Shown: in pieces, positions 24,501 to 36,500 of the stretch
How positions within the stretch are numbered: the first letter of the stretch is position 1
Layout of the letters: each line of letters opens with the position of its first letter
From: Tribonema minus
Taxonomy: Eukaryota > Sar > Xanthophyceae > Tribonematales > Tribonemataceae
Assembly: GCA_017506865.1 (NCBI GenBank)
Contig: JAFCMP010000423.1
Span: 806,001-870,000 of the forward strand
Direction of reading: 5' to 3'
Length of the DNA stretch: 64,000 nucleotides
The notes under the pieces: model-generated
Told to the model about the DNA's origin: nothing
What the model saw: only the letters and a program-made list of their open reading frames with translations
Databases searched by the model: none
Made by a program: the position numbers and the translations under genes

Positions 24501-27500
24501 ATTGCAGGAAGCGCACAGTTGCAGGTTCGAGCCGGCAGTTCCGGTGGCGGCGGCAGCAGCAGCTTGGCCGCCTGCCTTCAGCGGCTGCTCCTCCTGCCAC
24601 AGGGAGTACAGGGAGCAGCAGCAGCACGCATGGGGAGCAGGTACTCTTTGCGAATGGTACCTGTTTGGAAGGGCACAGCTGGGAGTATCCCATGTCCAAG
24701 AGCTAAGTCTGACCCTAACCCTCAGATGCAGGGGGATGCCCTAGCTTCAGGCTGCTCCCATGCTGAGCCCGGCTGCTAACCCTAACCACCCTAACCCGAG
24801 TGCGAGCCTGATTAGGGTCCCGGCCCTAGTGCGAGGGCCAGGCAGTACAACAAGACTTGACCTGCGCACCGTGAGGGGGGGAAAGCAGGGCTGCTGCTGC
24901 AGTTGCTGGCGCTTTGGGTCAGGTTTATTCTGAGGTTTATTCTGAGGGGGGGTTAGGGCTGCAGCGCTCACCCTGGGTCCATGGGTCAGGGTTAGGGTTC
25001 GGGTCAGGATTGGGCTTAAGGGCCAGGATGGGGGTTAGGTGTCACTTCTTACCGTGCAGCTCATGCCTCTGCACACCTATCAGCGTGGTTGCATCAGTTG
25101 TGGCGATTACTCGGAGGGAAATCTGTACCGGAGGACGGCGGCGCCGATATCCACCCTCGCCTGACATCCTTCCTCCTCACAAAATCACTAGAAACTACTC
25201 TTCATGAGCAAAACTCCAAACGCCAACCTCAACACCACGCGCACGGCGACATGCCAACAGCTGGGGCGTGTGCAGCTGCGGAGCAGTGCCACGTAGCTTC
25301 ATCACCTCAACTTCAACCCTAAGACTGGGGCAGCTTACTCCTAACGTAACCCTAAGACTAGGGCAAAGGCAGTCGCTCACCTCCTCCAACTCGCGTGCCC
25401 TGTGCTTCTGGGCGTCCTTTCGCACTTCAGCAACGCGTTCCTGAGCGCTGACGCGCTCCACGGAGCGTCGCAGCGCGGCGTCAAACTTCAACTGCAGGGC
25501 CGCCAGGCGGTCGATCGCTATTCGCCGCTCGTAGCTGCGCAGAAAACGGAAAACAGTGGCCGACAGGCGGTCAGCGTGCGTGCAGTTCAAGAGATTTGCA
25601 GCGCGGCACAAAATTTCAACAGTAGAGTTGCCGACCAGTCTATCACAAGCAGCCTCTCGCAGCGGTGCAGCGTCAAGCCTGCAACACCGTTTAGCATGTG
25701 CGTAATTGAAGTAATAAACATTTAGAAGTACTTAAAGATTCAACTAGAAGAAATGTGCTCGAACAATGGCCATCTCCATGGAGCGGCGCAGCGCGGCGTT
25801 GAACTTCAGATTCAACTTGTGTTCAGCAGCTCAGAGTGTTCGGGCTTGACGAGCCCACATACATGCGGAACTTCAAAGCGAACTGGGCACTGCCACACTC
25901 ACTGAGACACCAACAAATCCCACCAATTCCCCGATGTGTTCAGTAGCTGAAACTGTTGGGCTTGACGAGCCCCTCGTACAAACATATAAATTGCATTGAG
26001 CAATGCCACACTCACTCTCGGCGCGTGGCAAAATCCCGCAGAACGCGCGCAGCCGCGATCTCTTTCTGCCGCTCCCTTTGGTCCCGGTCCCCCTGCCCCC
26101 CTGCGTCGTTTTCAGATCCCCCCTTTGCCCCCCCCTCCTTGTCATCTTCTGGGAGCCGCTCCTGCTTGTTGCGCTGAGCACTGATGCCAGCGCTGTTAAG
26201 CGCTGCCCTTGTGCTGGCGCCCCGCCACACGCGCTGCGTAAGGAGCGAGACAAAAAAGAATTGAGCCATCGGTGAAAACCTCAGCAGGAGGCTGCGTCAT
26301 GACGCGTGGCTGGCTGTTAAGTGCGAGACGAAATTGGGTGCAGTCTTTGGTGATAAGCTCAACAGGGAGGCTGCTGCTGCGGCAATACACGACCGCTGGC
26401 TGGCTGAGGTTGCAGCGTATGCGTTTTGGCTGTTGAAGTGCAAAATATGATGAAGCTGAGTTTGAAGAGGTGACGCAACAACTGCTTCTGGACAAGGTGC
26501 TCATTGACACTTGACGAAACGTGTGCTCACACACCATGCAATAATTGGAACTGACCAATCCACTGAAATAAATCAGTCAACTAGCACCGATAGACCTCTT
26601 CGAGAGTTCAAAATGTAAGTACGGATCATGTATGCATGTATGTGGCACCTATTGAAGTTGCTTGATTGCTTGATGAACGTCGCGGGTATACGTGCATCCA
26701 AAGTAAGCAGGTGTCGCTGCACAGTTGCATCATTTAGTAATGTGTGAAAGAGTTCTTTCACACTGCATAGTTCCCTACGGAAAAGCACCCGACATATACT
26801 GGTGATTCAGACCCAGCAGAGCGTTAAATCCCTCGCTGTCCCGTACCTGAATTGTACTGGCCATGGCGTTTCTGGCATTTGCCTCTCTGTCCGCCTCTAG
26901 CTGCTTAGAGGTTGCCTGAACTCACAGCGAAGAGAGCCCAAAAAGCCAGGAAAAAAAACAAATGTGAATTACCACTACTTGGGCATGTAGGTATATGTGG
27001 GAAAGTATGCAGACGAGTCAAGGCGAAAGCTCAAAGATCCCATCAATTTTGGCATGAAATCGAGCCATTGGACTAAGATTGAGCCAACAGCCAGAAACCA
27101 GCCTAAGGCGGCTGCCACACTTGCCTTGAGTAAGGGGGAGCATTGTGCGCCAGGGTATAATTGTGACCTGAACCCAACTAGTTCTAACCCAACCCTAGCG
27201 CAGAGACAAAGTCCATCGTTGCATCTTGCCATGCTTTCAGCCATGTCAAAGTCCTTAAGCATTTGGGATTGCTCTCTACGTGCTGCAACATTCTGAATGT
27301 ACTTCTTGATGATTCTCGCTCAATGCGCATTGCCAATGACTTTTTTCAACGACACCGGGATGTACGTCAAAGTACTTCCATTTATTTATAAAATCACTTC
27401 TGTCACATAGACCTATAGGCACTAACGTGCGTGAGGCACTAAACATGCCAATACCTGAGTTATTTGACCTGCTGTCTGAGGCACTGCTGAAGTACGTATG

Positions 27501-30500
27501 GACTTATAATTATAAAGGCCCGAGGGAGGCCGGCTTGCCTATGCAATCGAAAAGCTTGCGTCAACGCAGCAGCCTAGTCTGCGCTGCATCTCGGATAACA
27601 TCACGCCGGCCCAGGGGCAGCACCGTGCCAGTCAGCGTGCGCACACCATAGAAACTAAGGTGGGCTCACGCAGCCAGGTGTGAGTAGCACTCATGAGCTG
27701 ATGCCGTGCAAGTACTTGCGTGAAGTATTCGCCTCCTCCATGTACAGTGCAGGCAACAACAGTACCAAAACTCAACACACTGATACTTCGTTCCCGCAGC
27801 TCTTTGACTGCGCCATTGCAGCTCTGCTGCGCTGTAGCACTATTTATAACAGTATTGTTTCAAACCTTGAGTTCTTTGACCTGCGCCCGTGCACGCAAGC
27901 ATCCGCGATTGTACGTCGGCGTGTAGCAAAGGTCTGGATGTACATGAAAGTACGTCTGAAGTATAGATTTACTCCAACCACGTAGACCTACAAGCAGTCA
28001 TGTACGTGAGGTACTAGGCATATCAATACATACATACCCGCAGCTCTTTGCGCCAATGTATACATACCAATACATACATACCCTCAGTTTTCATCAATGC
28101 TTACCAATACGTACATACCTTTAGCTCTTTGACCTGCGCCCGTGCCGCTCTGCCGCGCTGCAGCGCCTGCAAGCGAATTGCGCCTGCCTGCTCCGTCTGC
28201 TTCAACAGCAACAGCGCAAGCGGCGAAGCGTGTTGGTTTGGTCCCACTGCTGCCATTATTTGGTTCATGTGCGCAGCATAGCATGCGGGGTACAGGAGTA
28301 CGGAATATAATGTGAAGTTTTCGTGGAGAGACTTAGGCACCGTAGAGCTAATCACCGGCACAAGCCAACAACACGAGGCACACAGCTGCAGCAGGGCCCT
28401 AGTTGGTAGGCAACACAGGAAGCATACGTGTGCATTCACACACACACGCACGCAGGTGTGTCGTTTCATGCACAAACTTCGCATTGTTCATACACAGGTA
28501 TAGGTCGAAGAACACAAGCTATTGTGGACCCTAGGTCCGCCTTGAACGCCAGGTACGTCGGTCAATTTCAACATGCTCCAGATTAACAAAGAAGTGTAAA
28601 TGCAATTGCCAGGATGCAGGTGACACACATACGCGCACAGGAGCAAGCGGAATGATGCCTGAACAAAGCTGGCTTCGATTGTGGTGTGAGTGTAGCAAGC
28701 GACACATTTTGGTGTACATATGTATGTGCGCAGTATACGCATGCATTTACGCACAAACGCAAGCGTCACAGCAGTTATGATTTCTGCAGCCGCACGCAAT
28801 GAGAGGAGGTACTCTGGCCACTGCCATCAAATATACACATATACAAACAATATGCGGTACATGTATAAGTGCGTTCATACGCATTTATGCACATGTGTGC
28901 TCACACGCGCGCGTGCGCACATAATCTAGGAACTTAAGACGCCTTGGCAAGCTCCGCGGCCAGCTGCAGGTAAGGGTTAAGGGTTAGGGTTACGCTGAGG
29001 GAAGGTAGGTTTAGGGAAAGGGTTAGGGTAGGGTTATGGTTGGGGTTAGGGTTGATGAGGGTAGGTAGGTACCTGAGATGCCTTGGCGAGTTCCGCGGCC
29101 AGCTGCATTGAGGATAAGGGTTAGGCTGAGGGTAAGTAGGGTGAGGGTGGAGGTTAAGGTTAGGGTTAGGGTTAGGGGGGGCAGGGTTAGGGTACGTACC
29201 TGAGATGCCTTGGCGAGTTCCGCGGCCAGCTGCCGCTGCCGCTCCGCCTCTTTCTCGGCTTCTCTCCTCGCGCGCTGCTGCTTCTCAAGCTGCGGGGTGT
29301 ACCAACACACGGGAGCATGCATTCAGTGTGCGTCACATCTTGGAAAATACTGATATCGCAACTGGTACAGCGTGTGCGTCACATCTTGGAAAATACTGAT
29401 ATCGCAACTGGTACAGCAACACCTTTGGATGGGTGTTTCTGTCACAAAGTCGTCCAATGGTTGACCTCATGGTCAAATTTGCACTTTCTTGCTGCACTCT
29501 CTCGTTGCTGCTTCTCAAGCTGCGGGGCGCACCAACACAAGATAGCAATTGTTCAGTGTGCCTCGAGATCTTACTGCATCACGACGCCGCATCAAATGCA
29601 GCAGCAGCTTTGCCTTGTGTGTGTAGAGGTTAAACACCAGCCCTAGCGATAAGAAGTGTTTTACAATACGCACAATACCCGCGTACACCATGCATGCTTC
29701 CGAGCATGGCAATACCTCGTCATCCTCCCTAAACGATGCTTTGCAGTGCCTGATGTCGCAGCCAGTGTTCTGCTCTTGGAGGCGTGATAAAGTTCGATAA
29801 ATCCAGGATGTGCTCAGGATGCATACAAACATGCATACATGCTTCGACGTACTTCAAAAAAAGTGTACAACATGTACATGTCGTTGACACACTTTCAGAC
29901 TGTCACACGACATGTAGATTCCGTACAGCAAGCTTCAAGTTAGACCATTCATCTGGGCTTTTCGCGCCCTGAGCGAGAATCAATAAAGAGTACATGTACA
30001 CAACTCTGCATATATCAGTACTTGAAGTACATGTATGTACTATTCAAAAGTACACAAGCGACATAGTAGGCCTCCACGAGATGCGGATAGGTATGTAGCT
30101 GTAGCATGTAGCACCATGGCGTAGCAGAGATCATGAAAAGAATATCATGGCGGCGGCGGGAGGCCCGTATTGCCAACTCTGAATCAGCGCAGAAATGCAA
30201 GGAATCCGATCTAGCGTGCGCACAAGCGCAGGATATTAGCACCAGTGCTGCAGATGGCAATGGCGCTTGTCAACAGGACGCTGGCACGAGTGGCAGCAGC
30301 AGAGCAACTGGAGACGGACGCGCAGCGCACAAACGCAAGAGGGTACAGAATGACGGTTGGTCAATTTCCGATCAAACAGGCGAAGGGGAGCACACGGGCG
30401 GGCAAAGTGCAGTCAAGCGCTCTAGAACAGGTCATAACAGTCTGGAACAGCAACGTCTGATGCTAGACGACGAAGCTGGAGGTGGAGGCAGTGCGGACCC

Positions 30501-33500
30501 GGAGTACAAGTGCAACTTATGCGACCTCGTGGTGAAGAAGGGCATGTCGCTGCTCTCGTTACAGCAGAGGTTAAACGCCCACATCGCGGCGAAGCACCAG
30601 CGCAAACACCACAGTGGGACAGCAACAACGTTCCTGGAGCGCTCCGACCTCAGCACATCGCACTTGCAAACCATCTACACCGAGTGTGCCTTGTGCAAAA
30701 ACCTGTTTCATGCCAACAAGACATTCAGAGTGGACAGCAGCGATGCCAGCGCGGGCAAGCACTGCCGCAAATGCAGGCCTATCACTTCACCCGCTGCAGT
30801 GGCGGCAACATTGTCAACAACAGCATCAGCAGCACCGCTAGCACCTGATGCATCGACGGCAACAGCTACCACGTCGCTGCCACAGCAGCAACCGGCGTGC
30901 ACACCCATCGGCAACCCCTACGCAAAGGGACCAGCGCACGCGCAGCAGGCACCTGCTGCTCAGGCTGGTGGCAGCAGCTCCTCCGGCAGCTCAAAGAGGC
31001 CGGAACGCGGGGGCAGCAGTGCTACACGAGGGGGTCGGGGTCGCAGTGGAGGGCGCGGACGTGGCAATGGAGGACGCGTTCGCAGCGGCAGCAATGATGC
31101 AGACATCAGCAGTAGCAGAGCGACTAGCGGCAGCAGAACCGGAGGCGGCAGCAGCAGCGGTGCCGGCGGCGGCAGTGCAGCCGGTACTAAGGACAGCGGC
31201 GCTGGCAACGGCCGCAGCAGTGATGCCAGCAGCCGCAGCGGCGGTGCTAGCAACAGCGGCAGTGGCGCGCGAACTCAAAACGGCCGCGGTGGCCGTGGCA
31301 GCGGTCGCAGCAGCGACAGCGGCGGACGAGGCTGTGGTCGTGGCGGCCGCGGCGGCGGCGGAGGGGGCCCCAGAGCGGCAGGTGCGGCGACAGCAGCGGC
31401 AGCGCCAGGCCCTGCAGGCGCAGCAGGTGGGGCAGGTGGGCTTTTCACGTGGACCATCTCAACCCCCGCAGTCGCAGCAGTGCTTGACAGCATCAGCCTC
31501 GATGAGCTGTGCAAGCTGCAGTTCGCGACAACTAGAAGCCTTGCTAGACCACGCAATCGTCGCTATGTGGGAGCTGCACTGGAGAACGCAGCAACACATC
31601 TGTTGGCACACACAATGACGATGTTCGTCAATGCGGCGCGGGAGCCAGATTCCGCAGGGCGGGTGCAGCGACTGCAAAGATCCACGATTCTACACCACCT
31701 CATGCCATCACTCATCACCTCCACCGATGGCGCACCTGGCATCACTCGCTCCGACAGAATCAGAATGTTGGCACGCGGTGAGCTTGACCGGTTGGTGCCA
31801 GCGCTCCTCGCACACGCGCGTGCGCACCGGCGCTGGCGCGCGCGCCAGCAAACGGAGGCAGCGATCAACGCCTACGTCCTACAGTGCATGGGCACACGGG
31901 GGGGGCTACAGCAGGCAGCGCGTTTCCTTCAGCCCAAAACGGTGGCGATACCTGATGATGACTGCTTTGCCGCCATGCAGTCCAAACACCCCCCCGCTGC
32001 GCCAGGGGAACAACTCCATGAGCTATCCGGCATGGTTGATCAGCTTGTGGCGAAAGCAGCCGACATGCCAGCAGAACTCAGCCTGTTACAGGGGGAGGGA
32101 ATTGAGCCAGAGACGGTTGCCAAGCTCATCCAGCGAGCAAGCCCTTACAGTGGAGCAGGCCCATCGGGGCTGCGCTACAGCCACCTGCAGGATGCGCTAC
32201 GCACAAGCTGGGGACGGCATGAGTTTGCTGCTGTCCTCACACGGTGGCTTCAGACCGTTATGCGGGAGGCTGCGCGGCTGCCGGATGCCTTCTGGCAGTT
32301 GCATGGCGCGGGGCGCCTGACGCCACTTGCAGAACAACAGGAAGATGGTACAGCTAAGCAGCGGCCCATCGTTTGCGGCGAGGTGCTGCAGCGACTATGC
32401 ACTTCGGTGTACGTGGCAGACCGCAAAGACTTCCTGGCGGAGCTCCTTGAGCCAGACGGGCAGTATGGGGTAGCCGTCTCAGCAGGAGCGGAGAAAGCGG
32501 CCATGGCCGGCAAACTCGCGTATGAGCTCGGTCACTGGCAGTTCATGCTGGACCTCAAGAATGCCTTCAACATGGTGTTCGTCCTGGCGGCAGCGGAATG
32601 GGTAGCAGCACAGCTGCCGGACTTCCTCGACTACTTCATCGGCACATACGTTCGCACTCGGCCACGCCTGCTGTTCCAGCACGTTGACGGCTCCACGCGC
32701 ATCATCATGTCTCAGCGCGGGTTTAAGCAGGGGGTCCCCGCGGCACCGATGCTCTTCTGCGGCGCCATTGCTCAGTGCTTGAAACGGTTCAATGAGGCGG
32801 CGGCTGCGCAGCGCGCGCGGAGGCGGATGGGCGCCTACATGGACGATGCCAACGTCCGAACAGGCGCTTGCACGCTGACTCAGGATGACATACAGGCGGT
32901 GGCGCAGCTCAAACAACACTTTGCGGAGGTGGGGCTGGAGCTAAACCTCACCAAGTCACGCGCGCTGCCTGGCAGGGGGCATGTGGTGACAGACCACGAG
33001 CGGCAACTGCTGCAGCAGCTGGGCGTTCAGCTAGTGGGGGATACGGATGAAAATCAGAACCGTGGAGCTGTGTTGCTGGGGGTGCCGGTGGGCCACAGCA
33101 GCTTTGTGGACGCATGGCTGCGCAGGGAAGCGGGTGCAGGCGGGGCAGGGGCTCGATTTGCAGAGCGATGCGCGCGCCTGACATCTCCGAGGGCTATGTT
33201 CAGGTTACTGCGCTACTGCGTGGTGCCTCGCATGACGTACTGCCTGCGCACCATTCCCACTACGCAGACAGCGCCAGCCGCCAAGGAGTGGGATCGGGTC
33301 ACGCAGTGGGTGCTTGAGCACTCAATGGGCCTGCAGCCACCAGGCCAGACCTGGCGCCAGTTTGAGCAAAGTGGGGCCCACTTCCATCTGGCAGCGCACG
33401 GCCCAGCCTTACAGCAAGCGCGACTCCCAACACGGCATGGCGGCCTTGGCATTACCAGCGCCTGCGACATCGCTGATGCTGCGTATGTGGCGGGCACGTT

Positions 33501-36500
33501 GCAAGCGCTGCAACCAGCACTCTCTGGATGGGCGGGGGTGCTGCAGCAGGCGGCTCCTCAAGCGGCTGCAGACAACGCTGCTGAGGATGCGGCAACACAA
33601 GCGGCACCGGCAGCAGCGGCAGCAGCACCAGCACCAGCAGCATCAGCAGCGGCAACTGTTACAGCGGCAGCGGCGGTTGCCAGTGGAGGCGCGACCGCCC
33701 CGGCAGCGGCAACTGCATCAGCGGCTGGCCGCGCTTATGGCGCAGCCATTCCGGCAACACACGACGCAGCTGCCGCTGGATCAGGGGCCGCGGCGGCAGC
33801 ACAGGCGGCACCAGCGGCAGCAGCAGCAGCGGCGGCGCACGGCGCAACTACTCCGGCGGCAGCAGCAGCGGCGGCAGCAGCAGCTGCTCCAGCATCAGAG
33901 GCTGCTGCAGCAGCGGCAGCACATGTTGCACCTCAAGTGGCCTCGGCGGCATCACTAACTGCAGCATCAACAGCAGCGGCTGCGGGCATAGGCAATACAG
34001 CTGCTACAGGCCCTACTAGCCTAAGGGCTGCTGCAGCACCTGCAACAGGAGCAGCGTCGGCAGGCGGCGCCGCAACCGTGCCGGCTGCGACAGCGGCAAT
34101 GGCGGTGGCAGCGGCCAATGCGGCAGGTGCTGCACCAACACCTGCGGCAGCAGCAACACCACTGGCAGCAGCAGCAACGGCAGGCGGCACAGCTGCAGCA
34201 CCAGCGCACGCAGCAGCGGCAGCCGTCAATTCAGGCGCTGCGCGTTCCACACCAGCAATGCTACAAGGCGCAGCAGCAGCAGAGGTGGCGCGCCTGCCCC
34301 TCATGCGGACGATCGCCACAGCTGCCACATCTCTACGTGCAGCAACAGGTGACAAGCTGGAACATATACTGCCACCAGCGCTAACGCCACTGCAGCAGCA
34401 ACCACCTACGCAGCAGCCGCCGCTGCGGCCGACAGCAGGTGGTGGCACTGGTGCGGATGCTGCTTGCGTACTTGACGCCAGTGCTCTGCAGTTGCAGTGT
34501 AGCCTGAAGCGCCCCAATCAGAGTGCGCTTGCAGATGCCGTCGCTACCGAGCTTGCAGATAAGGTGGAGGCGGACCTGCAACAGCTGCCGCAGGGCACGC
34601 AACGCACGCAAGCACTTGCTCGATTCCGGTCGCAGCGCCACATGCACTCGATCGGCATGGCATTCCTCAACGAGCCCATGTACTCCACAACGGCTTCGTT
34701 CGATGGCCTATCCTGGCAGCTGGCCGTCAAACGCGCCATCGGAGTAGAGGAGCAGACGGCAGGCTGCAAGCTGTGCGGGAAGTCGCCGGGCGGCACCCTG
34801 CATGCACGGCTGTGTCAAGCGCCACGCGTCAAGGCGCACGACACCATTGTCCACAATAGCGTCAAGAGGGCCACGCAGCGCCTCCTGCGGCAATACCTCA
34901 AAACGGGACTGGTGGACGAGGACTACACGCCGTTTCTGGGGTCCGCCGGGCCGCCGGGGAGTCGCAGGATGGACATCGTGCTGCCTGCCGACGCCTTCCC
35001 GGTGACCGGCTACGACGACCCGACACGCCACCTACCGCTCATGGTGGACGTTACCTGCTTCGAGGCACAGGTGGCGTCGCGGGCGGCGAAGACTGCAGCA
35101 GACCCCGAGCGATGCTGCCGCGACCAAGAGGCCGCCAAGACTACCCACTATTCTGGTCATTATGATCAGAATTGCTACAAACTTGCCACATTGGCAATAG
35201 GGTCATTTGGCAGCATCGGGGAGCAGGGGCGGAAGCTGCTGGAGGCTGTGGCGACGGAGTATGCCAGCAGGATGTCAGTGCCCGGAGGAGCGCGCCCTAA
35301 AGCTCTCAAGGGCATCGCCCTGGCGCGCTTACGCTCGGCACTGTCGGCAGCGCTCCACATGGCGTACTCTGGCCGTGTCATGACACACATGGCAGAATCC
35401 AGGGGGGGGGGGCACATGGAGGAGGACGTAGGGGAGGACCCCGAGATGCCATTTGGCGGCGGCGGCGTTTGAGTGGTTGTCGTTGCGACACTTTCAGACT
35501 GTCATACGACATGTAGATTCCTTACAGCTAGATGCCAATCATCTGGGCTTTTTCGCGCCCTGAGCGAGAATTAATAAAAAGTACATGTATGTACATGCAC
35601 ACATACCCTCAGACAGCTCGAACCTCTACACAACGCATACATGCACACCTTGTGCTCCTCCCCCTTCACTGCCTTGCGGCGCAGTATCATCGCCTGATTC
35701 CCAGCCAGCGCCCTGCCCTTGGTGGCGTGTTTAACCAGGCTGTGCTCAGTAGGCACAGCTACATTTTTACATACTTCTATTTTAAATGTATACATACACG
35801 CCTTTACATATACTTGTATCAGCACATGTACAGTGCTACTGCGTACAGACCCTTGTTCTCTTTTTTGTTCATTCTTGCTCAGGGTGCGAAAATGCGCAGA
35901 TGGTACATGTCCAGCTTACCTACATGTGTCTTAATGAAAACACACATTGTACATCTACATGACATGTAAATTACCTTGTCCTCCTCCCCCTTCACTGCCT
36001 TGCGCCGCAGTATCATCGCCTGATTCCCAGCCAGCGCTCTACCCTTCGTAGCATGGTACACGAGGCTGTGCTCGGTAGGCGGCGCCGGCGGCGGAGCGTA
36101 GGGACCCTGAGTGTGGCCTGCATAGTCCGGCTGATACAAGCAAGTGCAGGCGCAAACAACGGATATTCCGCTTGATCCCTTTGATTATGAAATTCAAGTT
36201 GGTCACCTGCGGTTTGGAGTGTGCACTTATGCAGCAGAGCAACCGCGAACGCCCTGCTACAAATGCGCGCAGGCATAAACAAAGGATATTCCTTATATAC
36301 TAAAGCCATTGATGAACAAACATCCTCAACATGCAAGATGAACACCTGCTTTTTGGAATGTTGAACACCCTAGCCCTAGAGCTGACCCTAGGGGAGTTTT
36401 GCTCCCTAGCTATATACCACCCCCCCCCCATTCAATACGTGAAGTCGGAAACCCCCAACACATGGCTGGCGTTTTCTGGCAGTGCAACATACTCTTGAAA

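Larger units (their letters stand above)
29881..35589 (+). mobile_element. Retroelement 2: single-ORF RT/restriction-like endonuclease element with terminal direct repeats
   Basis: This 5.7-kb element has one intact 1,779-codon ORF and direct repeats of about 110 bp at both ends. It sits in the intron between exons 22 and 23 of the minus-strand locus, in antisense orientation. The right repeat follows the stop codon at once and supplies AATAAA, so it acts as the 3' UTR. The left repeat may be an LTR-like promoter copy or the leftover 3' end of an earlier, 5'-truncated insertion. Both ends abut TACATGTA-type sequence, a simple repeat common in these introns, so insertion into such a microsatellite is possible. 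No integrase, protease or RNase H is seen. Confidence 0.85.

Noticed and set aside
30848..31618. Overlapping 256-codon plus-strand frame inside element 2
   Set aside because: It is a shadow of the Gly/Ser/Arg-rich tract of the polyprotein in another frame.
29881..35589. Element 2 as a classical LTR retrotransposon
   Set aside because: There is no protease, integrase, RNase H, primer-binding site or polypurine tract, and the nuclease motifs are of the restriction-like type used by non-LTR elements.
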